NCBI RefSeq assembly: GCF_027580225.2
Contig: NC_073337.2
Coordinates: 11,149,501 to 11,213,500, forward strand
Length of the DNA: 64,000 bases
Reading direction: 5' to 3'
From: Misgurnus anguillicaudatus
Lineage: Eukaryota > Chordata > Actinopteri > Cypriniformes > Cobitidae
The notes beneath the pieces are model-generated. The model did not search any database, was not told the origin of the DNA, and saw only the letters and a list, made by a program, of their open reading frames with translations. This document shows, piece after piece, positions 56,714-59,194 of this stretch (the first letter of the stretch is position 1; each line of letters starts with the position of its first letter). The translations under genes were made by a program, and so were the position numbers.

Positions 56714-57383
56714 CACGGCCTGGTACAAAAGTGGAAATTATAGATGTTATTTGAGGTCGACTTTTAAAGGACAAAATACATATAAATACATTATACAGAT
56801 TTTCTTGTCTATGTAGGGCTTTGCAATTTGTGTGCTCCCTAGTAAGGGCACATCTATACATCAGATGACACCTTATACGGCATCATGTGTGAGTGCTGGT
56901 GAAGCATGCAGCTCAAAGACACAACACCTAAACACAGTCAAAATATTCTCAGCACATACACACAACAGAAAATCATTTTCTTTATCAGTATGGTTGTTCC
57001 TTTCAAGTTAAACCCAACAACACTTAAATGTACAGAAGTTACACAATATAGTTATTTCTTCGACTCATTGTTTTTTACTTCATATTTTTGGTTTTAAGCA
57101 CAAACATCACTGAAGTGCAAGATTGAAAACAAATAAACATTACAGGTAAAGAGCCAAAGAAGAGCAAACTTAAATATTTAATGCAATGATGTTCACAAAT
57201 GTATACGCCTGATTTAAACTTAGATTCAGGCACTGTTTTGGAGTCACTGTATATTGAATTCTCTAAATGTACCTTACACAATGTAGATTATAAACTGTTC
57301 TTGTTACAAGGATGCATTTATACTTGACAAGATGAGTAAACAGTTCTGTGATGTGAGAGACTCTCGATGGCTGGTTGTGTTAT

Positions 57384-57459
<76 letters not shown>

Positions 57460-58914
57460 TCCTCTACTGCCCGTATAATTCAACTCATTAAGATGTTATA
57501 TAGAGTCTGTCTGGGCTTCCTGTGTATTTGTCTTCACAGGACTCAGGAAACACACCCGACTTTAGAAAGAAAACTCAAACACGTGTGTACAATGGATAAC
57601 AGATGTACAGTAACACAGAGATGTTATCTGTGCACTGGCACAGTCAATGTCTAGACACAGGGTGGGTTAAACATCAGTACTTTAAGCCAACGCTGTTGCA
57701 CAACAGTTAATACCAAGAAGGTGAAAGACACATATACAGTGGTGTTCACAAAAATAGCAGTGCAACATCATTAACCTGTTAATCCACTGTTATTCGTAGT
57801 AGTAATATTTCTGCATTGGAAATAATATATGATATATGAAATGATAGACGGTTTCATCGGACGCATGTGCGGTGACGCGATATGCGTCTGGTCCGAACGT
57901 TACTTCCGGTTTCAGTTTTTTAATGGTCTGACTAGTTGCTAAACTGGACTCTTGAACAAATACCTCATCGAAAATAAAAAATGTTTTGGTTTTCTAGGTA
58001 ATCTACGTGTTGTTAATTTTGTTTGTTATATAAATAAACTACGTTTAATGTACTTCATTGTTATTTATTCTTACCTGAGTTTACCAGAAGTTACGTGCAG
58101 ACCACGAAAGCTGGTTGTTTTTGTTGTTACTGCTGAAACCGTCTATAGTAGTGTAATAGAAAAGAGCCATTGGTAATGATATCCACACTACTTCTTCTGA
58201 GTTATTGAATCATTAATTGAAATTGGAGTGATTGAAATAATAGCAGTGTAAAGTTTAAGGGTAGGGTTTCACATTTTGAAAAATGCTAACTGTAGCCGAC
58301 TAGCAATGAAATCACGATCCCACCCTCCATTCAAATCGCGATCCAAAGTCACGCATCTTTCAAAACACATGAACACACACAGATCAGATGGTCACATCTC
58401 ATGTCTCATTGCCCCTTATCTGATTGCCCCGGTAAAGCAGCATTGTTGAAAAAAGTATACATTTCAAATAAAGAAGAAATAACTTTATTTTATAACATTT
58501 CTGCACTTTATTTACTTTTATTGGTACACTCACTGCTACTTTTTTGAACATCACTGTATAACACGACAAAGACACACAGATATCTGTAGTGAGAGTAGAT
58601 ATTAGTAGCAGAATATAATAACAGGATCAAATGAAAAAGGTTTTCCCCTTTCTGGTAAGCATTGACACATGTGGAAATCATTTCATTTACTGTGTTTGTT
58701 TAAACGCGGCTAATTTACTTCAGAATGAGCAACATTTTATGAGAAGAAACACCTACACAGAGTTAATGAGTGTTAAACATCAACACTGAGTCACTTTTAC
58801 ATGACACACATGATTGAGTGTTTAAAAGAGATTAAAGACTTGAGTTAGACACATACCTGTTCAACACGAATCTCATATTCTCCATTCAGCTTCCGTCCTC
58901 TGAAATACTTTGCC
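718..58914 (-). CDS. syn3: synapsin III, partial gene (six internal exons of domain C)
   Basis: Synapsins are neuronal phosphoproteins on the cytosolic face of synaptic vesicles that tether vesicles and regulate release. Six minus-strand exons join in frame in the order 58914-58857, 38494-38403, 31008-30852, 29375-29286, 3816-3754, 860-718. All have AG acceptors and GT donors. They encode about 200 continuous residues of domain C, the ATP-grasp fold, from just after the expected DW, through [24 protein letters not shown] and [14 protein letters not shown], to IGNNYKAYM. The wording in the CSKPWV and LGPEKFPL blocks is closer to SYN3 than to SYN1 or SYN2 as I recall those families, and the nested TIMP is timp3, which supports the paralogue call. 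The large first exon (domains A/B) lies beyond 64000 and the 3' exons lie before position 1. Introns are very large and repeat-filled (about 20 kb and 25 kb). Confidence 0.94.
1444..1742 (-). mobile_element. approx. 300-bp MITE, copy 1
   Basis: TIRs GACGGTTTCA and TGAAACGGTC are flanked by TA on both sides. Two further copies lie at 37441 and 57845 in the opposite orientation. All share CACGTGCG, GCGTCTGG/CCAGACG and an ACTTCCGG block. It has no coding capacity and sits inside the TTAA element. Confidence 0.82.
2591..2672. repeat. TATC/TGTC tetranucleotide microsatellite
   Basis: An interrupted run of (TATC)n then (TGTC)n, which is GATA/GACA on the other strand. It is of the same composition as the large array at 59757. 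Confidence 0.85.
2921..3753. other. syn3 intron between exons e and f, nothing recognised
   Basis: No repeat ends or frames that I can support. Confidence 0.6.
3754..3816 (-). CDS. syn3: syn3 exon e
   Basis: This 63-bp in-phase exon encodes LPTATFP, then [14 protein letters not shown]. The acceptor is ctctttag and the donor GTATG. The block holds the conserved Lys after FPVVV, which contacts ATP in known synapsin structures, and the GHAH-GMGK loop. Confidence 0.95.
3817..5309. other. syn3 intron, nothing recognised
   Basis: AT-rich. Short overlapping frames on both strands near 4200-4460 have no family resemblance. Confidence 0.6.
5310..5369. repeat. (GA)n microsatellite
   Basis: About 30 uninterrupted GA units. 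Confidence 0.95.
6026..6218. mobile_element. 193-bp hAT-type MITE
   Basis: The 8-bp target duplication CTCTATTG lies at 6018-6025 and 6219-6226. Terminal inverted repeats are CAGGGCTATT and AATAGCCCTG, with subterminal CTGGAGGGC and GCCCTCCAG. It is inserted into the Tc1-like transposase remnant. Confidence 0.9.
6300..7060 (-). pseudogene. Tc1-like transposase remnant
   Basis: Minus-strand translation recovers a helix-turn-helix/linker part ([15 protein letters not shown] at 6900, [15 protein letters not shown]) and a catalytic-core part ([44 protein letters not shown]). They are in different frames with stops between them, and further sequence is interrupted by the nested MITE. It is a dead gene of the DDE Tc1/mariner family. 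Confidence 0.85.
7186..7360. mobile_element. hAT-type MITE-like sequence, related to the one at 6026
   Basis: Inverted blocks AGGGCCGCTGTCCTGCAAA and TTTGCAGGGCAGCGGCC flank TAGCTCTAACCCTAATCAAA and CAGGTGTGTTTGAT. The interior is similar to the 6026 element. The outermost ends are diverged and no clear duplication was found, so edges are approximate. Confidence 0.6.
7915..8222. repeat. fragment related to the palindromic TTAA element at 22302
   Basis: It shares TCCAGATAATTTACTCACC, GTTGATGTC-TTCTTTGTTC-GTCGAGA and AACAATAAACTGACACAAAG with the element at 22302-23165, in part on its opposite arm. The copy is incomplete and diverged. Confidence 0.6.
8223..9046. other. syn3 intron, unassigned repeat-like sequence
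   Basis: Blocks such as TTGCCCCCTGGTGGCTGGCT (about 8294) look like a high-copy fish repeat, but I could not fix its ends. Confidence 0.4.
9047..9152. repeat. (CA)n microsatellite
   Basis: About 50 CA units with a short CG-containing interruption near 9113-9120. Frames through it are repeat artefacts. Confidence 0.95.
9313..9596 (+). repeat. 5' LTR of the short element
   Basis: About nine substitutions and no indel separate it from the 3' LTR over 284 bp. It contains ATTAAA at 9532-9537, a likely poly(A) signal. Confidence 0.87.
9662..10816 (+). CDS. Pro/Ser-rich 384-codon frame inside the short LTR element, function unknown
   Basis: The frame starts just inside the 5' LTR and fills most of the element's interior. 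The product is rich in Pro, Ser, Arg and Gly with no recognised domain, zinc knuckle or catalytic motif. Several other frames on both strands are also open over hundreds of bases, as expected in GC-rich sequence with few stop codons, so this may be a chance frame. If translated it could be a Gag-like or captured sequence, but I see no support for either. Confidence 0.3.
   Translation: MFSEKSVSFLALFMDFSFKQALGLEQGDRPITSDGPMDHRHPQRPDGHHPTRNSCPPQVENPAVRPVSQSYPRSPASPKPRMFPLTRLRDQSFRGAAAGAANDVREDVHLPAAEGEPITVPGVYYMCSDCALDISHPSSSPLVPSSPPLVSRCWSALPVPSGFPFGFPAPANPKLRQRTQRHTSAHPQRVTGAGSSKPRCASLPTVSGVSPVLLPRSLRPRGRLGSSDQRPRFGSLLPPLRQLPSPLRRHQASVTPLVPPLVSRRPALTSGFSSFPCVSLTPPFRLAGLLLPEDVTTGLPSSGSASWLRNPPASRSGDPPAPLRPSGSSASPGFSARVAPPWILPPLSTLLSVPRVGLGLPSPWRPPPASPPWGFVSSGLWVLL
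10940..11223 (+). repeat. 3' LTR of the short element
   Basis: It is the same length as the 5' LTR. ATTAAA is kept at 11159-11164. It ends CTGTGACA and is followed by the target duplication GTATG. Confidence 0.87.
11229..11948. other. syn3 intron, nothing recognised
   Basis: AT-rich sequence between the short LTR element and the hAT-like element. Confidence 0.55.
11949..13692. mobile_element. hAT-like element with nested hairpin element
   Basis: Ends are CAGTGGCAAGGCCAG on the left and, reversed, CAGTGGCGAGGCTAC on the right. Flanking 8-mers GAGAATAC and GTATATAC are only partly alike, so the duplication is degraded or the pairing is imperfect. Subterminal TGGACC and GGGCCAGCC blocks fit one element. 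No transposase was recognised. Confidence 0.55.
12352..13214. mobile_element. long-hairpin non-autonomous element, copy 1
   Basis: Ends are CAGGGTTCCCAC and GTGGGAACCCTG, with CAAGGAC-type subterminal repeats on both sides. At its core two 144-bp arms (12684-12827 and 12841-12984) are near-perfect reverse complements around a 13-base loop. No clean target duplication was found. Two small frames with identical starts ([13 protein letters not shown]) are mirror artefacts of the arms. A second copy starts at about 63584. Confidence 0.75.
13693..15070. other. sequence upstream of timp3, no gene seen
   Basis: AT-rich. It may hold distal timp3 control elements, but none can be named. GC content rises sharply from about 15040. 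Confidence 0.55.
15071..15214 (+). promoter_or_regulatory. timp3: timp3 core promoter and 5' UTR
   Basis: A TATATAA box lies at 15114-15120, with an inverted CCAAT box (ATTGG, 15077-15081) 33 bp upstream and a CGTCA CRE half-site at 15097-15101. The region is locally GC-rich (GGCGCGCC at about 15064). Transcription would be expected to start about 25-30 bp after the TATA box, near 15145, giving a 5' UTR of about 70 bases. The start site is inferred from spacing only. Confidence 0.7.
15215..15332 (+). CDS. timp3: timp3 exon 1
   Basis: This exon encodes the signal peptide (residues 1-22) and the start of the inhibitory edge, [17 protein letters not shown], ending after the first base of a Val codon; the donor is GTAAGT. 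The ATG at 15215 is the first in the frame after the TATA box and gives a normal signal peptide. Confidence 0.96.
15215..27369 (+). CDS. timp3: tissue inhibitor of metalloproteinases 3, complete
   Basis: TIMP3 is a secreted, matrix-bound inhibitor of matrix metalloproteinases and ADAM/ADAMTS proteases. CDS = join(15215-15332, 24455-24537, 24670-24781, 25474-25595, 27172-27369), 210 codons plus TGA; all introns are GT/AG and phases fit. Residues 1-22 form a signal peptide with a hydrophobic core. The mature protein starts at C23 with [13 protein letters not shown]; the free amino group and carbonyl of this Cys chelate the protease zinc in the family. All 12 mature cysteines are present (23, 25, 35, 90, 117, 142, 144, 149, 154, 162, 183, 191). 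TIMP3-specific strings include [33 protein letters not shown] and [10 protein letters not shown]. The N-glycosylation sequon near the C terminus (NTT at 206) is kept. The human protein is 211 aa. The gene lies inside a syn3 intron on the opposite strand. Intron 1 is 9.1 kb and rich in transposons. Confidence 0.97.
15333..17569 (+). other. timp3: timp3 intron 1, first part
   Basis: The first 400 bases are CpG-rich (GCGCGCGCGC at about 15499) and look like the downstream edge of a promoter CpG island. The rest is AT-rich with one CA-rich run. Confidence 0.5.
16334..16380. repeat. short CA-rich microsatellite in timp3 intron 1
   Basis: Interrupted CACACA/CGCACA run. Confidence 0.8.
17615..19633 (+). 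mobile_element. 2-kb hAT transposon, decayed
   Basis: TIRs TAGGGCTGCACGATTAATCG and AATCGTGCAGCCCTA, with the 8-bp target duplication CTTCATAA at 17607-17614 and 19634-19641. It lies in timp3 intron 1. A degraded transposase fragment lies at 18297-18422. Confidence 0.92.
18297..18422 (+). pseudogene. hAT transposase fragment
   Basis: The frame starting at 18297 reads without stops through [20 protein letters not shown] to [17 protein letters not shown]. The pattern of a run of polar residues then (D)M-P-S-V---GF is the usual segment after the BED zinc finger of hAT transposases. The frame breaks on both sides. Confidence 0.6.
20413..22297. other. timp3: timp3 intron 1, nothing recognised
   Basis: No coding sequence or clear repeat ends were found. 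Confidence 0.5.
22302..23165. mobile_element. palindromic TTAA-flanked element in timp3 intron 1
   Basis: TTAA lies at 22298-22301 and 23166-23169. Ends AGGTTTGGTCAA and, reversed, GGGATTGGTCAA begin arms of about 300 bp that are inverted copies: GGGTGTTGATGTCTTTCTTTG on the left against its reverse near 23080-23110; CCCAAACGAGGCATAAGGGTC near 22518 against GACCCTTATGCCTCGTTTGGG near 22950. RRG-type ends with TTAA fit Kolobok. There is no coding sequence. Confidence 0.78.
23195..23620. repeat. probable decayed hAT-like repeat
   Basis: Inverted-looking blocks CCTGGGCACAGTTTGG (about 23262) and GCTTGGGCACAGTTCGG (about 23582), with GTTCGGCCG-type interior, look like a common fish repeat. No termini could be fixed. 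Confidence 0.35.
24455..24537 (+). CDS. timp3: timp3 exon 2
   Basis: The exon encodes [18 protein letters not shown], then [10 protein letters not shown]. The acceptor is tctccag and the donor GTAAAA. It is 83 bp and brings the coding total to 201 bases, in phase. Confidence 0.96.
24670..24781 (+). CDS. timp3: timp3 exon 3
   Basis: It begins [17 protein letters not shown] and includes the mature Cys at residue 90 in ESMCGVKF, ending YQYLIT plus one base of a Gly codon. The acceptor is cctgtgaag, a weak pyrimidine tract; the donor is GTGAG. The preceding intron is only 132 bp. Confidence 0.95.
25474..25595 (+). CDS. timp3: timp3 exon 4
   Basis: It encodes [19 protein letters not shown], then [10 protein letters not shown] and LGCNCR, closing the N-terminal netrin-like domain. 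The acceptor is ctccag and the donor GTAAG. It is 122 bp and ends in phase. Confidence 0.96.
25652..26432. mobile_element. hAT-like MITE with nested TTAA element
   Basis: Ends AGGGCTGCATAATGATTAAT and ATTAATCGTTTTGCAGCCCT are inverted and resemble the hAT at 17615. No clear 8-bp duplication was found. It lies in timp3 intron 4 and contains the TTAA element at 25841-26286. Confidence 0.6.
25841..26286. mobile_element. 446-bp TTAA-flanked element
   Basis: TTAA lies at 25837-25840 and 26287-26290. Ends CTCTTTCCTCGCCAGC and, reversed, CTCTTTACCCGCCATTG. The TTAA plus C-rich start recalls piggyBac-type termini; that assignment is inferred. It is non-coding. Confidence 0.7.
26433..27171 (+). other. 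timp3: timp3 intron 4, last part
   Basis: Nothing recognised apart from the exon 5 acceptor. Confidence 0.55.
27172..27369 (+). CDS. timp3: timp3 exon 5 with stop
   Basis: It encodes the C-terminal domain, starting [19 protein letters not shown] and ending TINTTDP-stop. It supplies five of the twelve mature cysteines (149, 154, 162, 183, 191). The acceptor is ctttatag. The C terminus keeps the NxT sequon followed by DP typical of TIMP3. Confidence 0.97.
   Translation: MKPCHYLPCFVTSKNECLWTDMLSYFGYPGYQSRNYACIQQKEGYCSWYRGTTTRDKVTINTTDP
27370..28690 (+). other. timp3: timp3 3' UTR with poly(A) signal
   Basis: The AT-rich stretch after the stop runs to the only convincing AATAAA hexamer seen (28670-28675), followed by a T/GT-rich tract (28689-28710). 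This ends before the MITE at 28771. UTR extent is inferred; earlier ATTAAA-type signals could give shorter forms. Confidence 0.55.
28771..29132. mobile_element. 362-bp MITE with CACTGCAAAAATG ends
   Basis: Inverted ends CACTGCAAAAATG and CATTTTTGCAGTG continue as TTTTTGTCTTGTT and AACAAGACAAAAA. It lies between the timp3 poly(A) signal and syn3 exon d. The target duplication is unclear. Confidence 0.82.
29286..29375 (-). CDS. syn3: syn3 exon d
   Basis: This 90-bp in-phase exon encodes [16 protein letters not shown], then [14 protein letters not shown]. The acceptor is ctttgcag and the donor GTGAG. A LINE fragment on the plus strand begins only a few tens of bases upstream of the acceptor. 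The following intron (29285 down to 3817) contains all of timp3. Confidence 0.95.
29405..30541 (+). pseudogene. non-LTR retrotransposon fragment (L2/CR1-type reverse transcriptase and 3' tail)
   Basis: Plus-strand translation gives [34 protein letters not shown] and YCYADDL, the conserved RT blocks of L2/CR1-type LINEs. The frame ends at a stop right after YADDL (29629), where intact elements continue. The tail ends TTTATAAATAAACTTTGACA, as in L2-type 3' ends. It is 5'-truncated and dead. It lies in the syn3 intron, beginning about 30-40 bases from the exon d acceptor. Confidence 0.82.
30852..31008 (-). CDS. syn3: syn3 exon c
   Basis: This 157-bp exon completes the split Arg codon and encodes the most conserved synapsin block, including [32 protein letters not shown] and YNFCSKPWV. 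The acceptor is ttttccag. The donor GTGCGT is a less common GT donor, chosen because it leaves PWV in phase with the following FSHMIK. Confidence 0.95.
31009..32458. other. syn3 intron, nothing recognised
   Basis: AT-rich without repeat ends that I can pair. Confidence 0.55.
32459..32496. repeat. (TG)n microsatellite
   Basis: About 19 TG units. Confidence 0.95.
33599..34310. mobile_element. 712-bp hAT-type non-autonomous element
   Basis: The 8-bp target duplication CTTAATAC lies at 33591-33598 and 34311-34318. TIRs TAGGCTTGCCGCG and CGCGGCAACCCTA; subterminal AACCGGTG and CACCGGTT blocks are inverted. No transposase frame is present. Confidence 0.9.
34564..34690. repeat. 63-bp tandem duplication within a hAT-like terminus
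   Basis: Two head-to-tail copies of a 63-bp unit from TCTGCTACAGGCTCATATCG to GGTCAGGCTCTAA, with no difference seen. The unit contains ATCGGCCGATAAAATCGGC, typical of a fish DNA-transposon end. Confidence 0.9.
35611..37280. other. syn3 intron, nothing recognised
   Basis: AT-rich. Small frames without family resemblance. Confidence 0.55.
37284..38129. mobile_element. MITE-like element with nested MITE copy 2
   Basis: Inverted ends GTTCATACCAGACACAAATG and, reversed from 38125, GTTCACACCAGACATAAATG. Exact termini and target duplication are unresolved. Confidence 0.65.
37441..37734 (+). mobile_element. approx. 300-bp MITE, copy 2
   Basis: It runs from TAGACCGTTTCATCGG to GCTGAAACTGTCTA, with the same interior blocks as the other copies (CACGTGCGGTAACGCGATA, GGTCTGACTAGTTGC). 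It is nested in the element at about 37284-38129. Confidence 0.82.
38403..38494 (-). CDS. syn3: syn3 exon b
   Basis: This 92-bp exon begins with [15 protein letters not shown] and ends with GGSKVV plus two bases of a split Arg codon. The acceptor ends in gttacag and the donor is GTAAG. The phase fits both neighbours exactly. It encodes the synapsin segment leading into the SFKPDF block. Confidence 0.93.
39340..39939. mobile_element. 600-bp PIF/Harbinger-type MITE
   Basis: TAA target duplication at 39337-39339 and 39940-39942. Inverted ends TGCTGCGTTTTCACCA and, reversed, TGCTGCGTTTACACCA. It is rich in CGCG motifs and non-coding; frames through it are incidental. Confidence 0.82.
40067..40710. 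repeat. probable decayed DNA-transposon repeat next to the BEL insertion
   Basis: GTGCATTCACACCTGCC on the left and a GGTGTGAAAAGGAACC-type block on the right (about 40696-40711) look like opposite ends of one element. Only part of each end pairs and no duplication was fixed. Confidence 0.4.
40794..41406 (+). repeat. BEL/Pao 5' LTR
   Basis: The sequence is the same as 48336-48948 except at 41118. The left edge is set by the start of identity (TGTATTTG) right after the target duplication. The right edge is the last shared base before the interior GTAGAACAC. Confidence 0.93.
41965..48201 (+). CDS. BEL/Pao Gag-Pol polyprotein, intact, 2078 aa
   Basis: One uninterrupted frame encodes a whole retrotransposon polyprotein, whose roles are particle formation, processing, reverse transcription and integration. 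The order is: N-terminal Lys/Glu-rich coiled coil (about 70-310); Gag region of the DUF1759 type (about 390-600); two CCHC zinc knuckles (630-643 and 664-677); aspartic protease with active-site LLDTQSD (D775), DTQS replacing the usual DTGS/DSGS; reverse transcriptase with YVDD at 1219-1222; RNase H with acidic residues near D1402 and D1476 (TDSK) and ADHASRG; integrase with an HH-CC zinc domain (CIKC) and a DDE triad at D1781, D1843 and E1889; and a C-terminal DUF5641-type domain. RT, RNase H and integrase key residues are present. Gag and Pol are fused with no frameshift, as is usual in this superfamily. The 558-base leader has no long frame. Confidence 0.95.
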   Translation: MADTSENTVLSTREVSYATPITQELDNVEQVIPPQHADVAGQIEVAEQVQQTQVTDIRKSQRARTLTEKGKSLQDAKLNELKRSFEQKYRRWKYHINGLKRAIKKNDDAELILEVVSTINSTQSEVDHLYEKIRSITSPDTEIRRKNDTCLSITSIANEKAQRFLNEDPEDIPWPDSNSVFETTVSTIISATSGKSKSVSKMSSQSSYNSLQKRQEAAAEVAATQEVIKIMKTQHQYEGEIRKLEAEDERLTAEREAQEREMEAENARKRAQFISESTMRKIKLEEKKKEVERLEELKRHNAAQARLQVYVESIKGDELEQCSVPLQRQEDCTSYPNIPISLPQPQRLAQVTAPLYQPSCSPQRVPITTAHISQSTKFVDPNEASNDLVKALAEAITANRIPIPEPVVFSGDPLTYNDWKLSFQTLIDRKNLPAQEKLFFLRKYVSGPAKRSIEGHFLVGTETAYTAAWNILNDRFGNPFVVGKSYRDKIQSWHKIATKETKDLREFVDFLSSVESAMPYVQGLQALNDCVENQRISAKLPEWLSSRWNRAATKFQDECGRFPDFKYFVEFLNKEARIACNPITSLQAIKPAEQERTKYTDQDKYKFQRNRNSTAKTFTTSSSEKTSIICVFCKRYGHTLHKCRKIMERPVEERLKFVQAEKLCFGCLKTGHNSKVCPARSVCDKCEKCHPTCLHQDRVNKYLGQGSRIIQDQSKVNHGSADRTVESQKVQESKPVISNRVVQERNNTHTSSIIPVYVSTTAEPRKEILVYALLDTQSDTTFILKNTAETLGIKKEPVKLKISTITSKTKVVSSHKLNGLQVRGIQSEVKIKLPTTYTRDYIPVNRSHIPTCETAKNWPHLEHLADEMAPALDCEVGLLIGYNCPQALLPRDVLSGNEDQPFAQRSVLGWSIIGYNHYDRQNYEDEVGVSHRIILKQVLPAGERSHKLKSEVCFIHRNKVKEMITPAEVLKVFESDFIERKNEEVSTSQEDLRFLAKLNKGIKQTQDGHYQMPLPFKGERPELPNNKACAEHRLKSLEKRLKRDEQYHKDYLAFMKDIIARGDAEKVPEMQLNNQPVWYIPHHGVYNPQKPGKIRIVFDCSARFQNTSLNEHLLTGPDLTNTLVGVLCRFRKGQLAIMCDVERMFHQFYVAPKDRDYLRFLWWEEGNMETPPTVFRMRVHLFGAASSPGCANFGLKYLAAQGEGKFSQATVKFIQRNFYVDDGLASVDTEAEAIQLVKEARDLCNTGKLRLHKFITNSKKVTATIPKGECTEGATDFDLALGEQPKVERVLGIQWCITSDKFHFRVQVKEKPFTRRGVLSTVASIFDPLGFIAPFILVGKRILQRMCQDKTGWDEPLPDDLKPHWEAWLRDLHNLSLVKIARCYVPSSFKDVQQYELHHFSDASVSGYGVGSYLRSVNKSGEVYCTLVMGKARVAPIKVTTIPRLELSAAVVATRIGDLLKRELELDVIGEYYWTDSKVVLGYINNDARRFHVFVSNRIQQIRTSTKPSQWGYVASDQNPADHASRGLSVKELMGSNWFTGPSFLWQKELPKGDIMVGEIDDGDPEIKRAQVLMVKANEEWSLSDRLRGFSDWKRAVKAIARLKRYVRGVKGLEERSNKSTTLEERMNAEQFIIHTVQEEVFSDEIKSLRQGKEVHSNNKLYKLSPFIDDHDILRVGGRLTKAELHPHIKHPAILPKKHHVSHLLIKHFHEKVQHQGRGMTINEIRSNGVWILGCSSEVSSFIYKCIKCRKLRKCNQEQRMADLPPERMEATAPFTYSGMDCFGPFYVKEGRRELKRYGLLFTCMCSRAVHLEVLDDLSTDAFLNALRCFISIRGNVSQLHSDQGTNFIGAKREFLELMKQMDQERVKELGCTFVMNPPASSHMGGVWERQIRTVRSVLTSILDQSAARLDSSSLRTFMYEVMAIVNSRPLTLEHINDPVGPEPLTPNHILTMKPTIIAPPPGEFVREDLYLQKRWKRVQFLANEFWSRWRKEYLLSLQQRCKWNKSRRNTKINDIVLLQDDLAPRNQWKLAKVVEVFPGTDGRVRRLKLLVSKGACTSKSVYLERPIHKTVLLLEAD
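48336..48948 (+). repeat. BEL/Pao 3' LTR
   Basis: This is the second LTR copy, same length as the first. A short purine-rich run (GGTGGGAG) just before 48336 is a candidate polypurine tract. The copy is followed directly by the target duplication ACATG. Confidence 0.93.
48954..50340. other. syn3 intron right of the BEL element
   Basis: Contains only the AATG microsatellite. The 147-codon frame at 49002-49445 has no recognisable domain and no splice or promoter context. Confidence 0.5.
49807..49870. repeat. (AATG)n microsatellite
   Basis: About 16 uninterrupted tetranucleotide units. Confidence 0.95.
50345..50657. mobile_element. 313-bp TTAA-flanked MITE (Kolobok-like)
   Basis: TTAA lies at 50341-50344 and 50658-50661. 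Ends AGGAGCATTTCACCC and, reversed, AGTGACACTTCACCC. An internal inverted pair ATGATGCAAAATGATGATTTT/TACATCATTGAAAG lies near the centre. Confidence 0.8.
50981..51709. mobile_element. 729-bp hAT-like element
   Basis: Inverted ends CAGGGTTTCCCGCAGAA and TTCTGCAGGAAACCCTG, with subterminal AACCCTACCGCCTTAACT and AACCCTACCACCTTAACT blocks in direct orientation. Flanking repeat TCTTC adjoins both ends, shorter than the usual 8 bp. Confidence 0.75.
51858..51912. repeat. (CA)n microsatellite
   Basis: About 27 CA units, with CACAGACAGAAAC flank blocks repeated on both sides. Confidence 0.93.
52797..52917. repeat. imperfect hairpin
   Basis: AGTAAACCGGTTCCTTGATT followed by AGTAGTAAATCGCC on the left pairs with GGCGATTCACTACTAACC and AAGGAACTGGCTTTACT on the right, around a loop of about 45 bases. 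It lies just outside the hAT element at 52954. Confidence 0.75.
52954..53702. mobile_element. 749-bp hAT-type non-autonomous element
   Basis: The 8-bp target duplication TTGTGCAG lies at 52946-52953 and 53703-53710. Inverted ends TAGGGATGCCCTGATC and GATCAGGACATCCCTA, then ATCGG-rich subterminal blocks. No coding sequence. Confidence 0.92.
53711..56129. other. syn3 intron, nothing firmly recognised
   Basis: 54130-54230 (ATATCGCCCACCCCTA) looks like one end of a hAT-type repeat without a visible partner. The rest is unassigned. Confidence 0.45.
56130..56602. mobile_element. fold-back repeat with long hairpin
   Basis: Arms 56459-56512 and 56550-56602 are reverse complements over about 53 bases (GCAATAAGGTACTCGAGGC; GAATAAGTAACGGCTGAAG), with one or two mismatches. 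The 37-base spacer holds its own small hairpin (GGCAC/GTGCC). The 330 bases to the left resemble a common fish repeat, but its outer edge is not fixed. Confidence 0.65.
56611..56714. repeat. (CT)n then (GA)n inverted microsatellite pair
   Basis: A 42-base CT run and a roughly 42-base GA run are separated by about 19 bases (AACACCTATATGCGCTGGT), so the two could pair as a hairpin. Confidence 0.93.
57386..57458. repeat. (CA)n microsatellite
   Basis: About 36 uninterrupted CA units. Confidence 0.95.
57737..58556. mobile_element. Tc1/mariner-type non-autonomous element with nested MITE
   Basis: TA at 57735-57736 and 58557-58558. Inverted ends CAGTGGTGTTCACAAAAATA and, reversed, CAGTGATGTTCAAAAAAGTA, followed by GCAGTG on both sides. 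It holds MITE copy 3. No transposase frame. Confidence 0.83.
57845..58145 (+). mobile_element. approx. 300-bp MITE, copy 3
   Basis: It runs from TAGACGGTTTCATCGG to GCTGAAACCGTCTA and is collinear with copy 2 over its whole length. It is nested in the Tc1/mariner-like element at 57737-58556. Confidence 0.83.
58857..58914 (-). CDS. syn3: syn3 exon a (start of domain C)
   Basis: This 58-bp exon completes a split Trp codon and then encodes [19 protein letters not shown], ending in phase. The acceptor is a pyrimidine stretch ending in ctgcag and the donor is GTATGT. It matches the synapsin block in which an alpha-helical start of domain C follows the TDW motif. No further upstream coding exon was recognised between 58915 and 64000. 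Confidence 0.93.
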
Positions 58915-59035
58915 CTGCAGGAGAAACACTCATCAGTGATTCACATATTCTTACTATAAATGAGCTCATGTTGATTATTAGTGCTACTGTAACTCTTAAT
59001 AACACACATGAATCTGTAGTCAAGTCTTGAGCTCA

Positions 59036-59182
59036 ATGAATCACGATAAAGTCTGCTGCTAGCAACCACAAGATCATGGGTTCATATCCTAAAAATATAT
59101 ATATATTTACACCTTGAATGGGGTGCAGGTCAGTTTGTATCAAAGCACCTGCCAAATGCACACTGTAAATGAAAATGTGTGA
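59036..59182 (+). repeat. tRNA-derived SINE, HE1/DANA-like
   Basis: A box-B-like GATCATGGGTTCATATCC is followed by ACACCTTGAATG and ends GCACCTGCCAAATGCACACTGTAAATG. The order matches the common cyprinid HE1/DANA SINE, which ends in CTGCCAAATGCATAAATG. It is diverged; family name from memory. Confidence 0.6.
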
Positions 59183-59194
59183 CATACTTGACCT

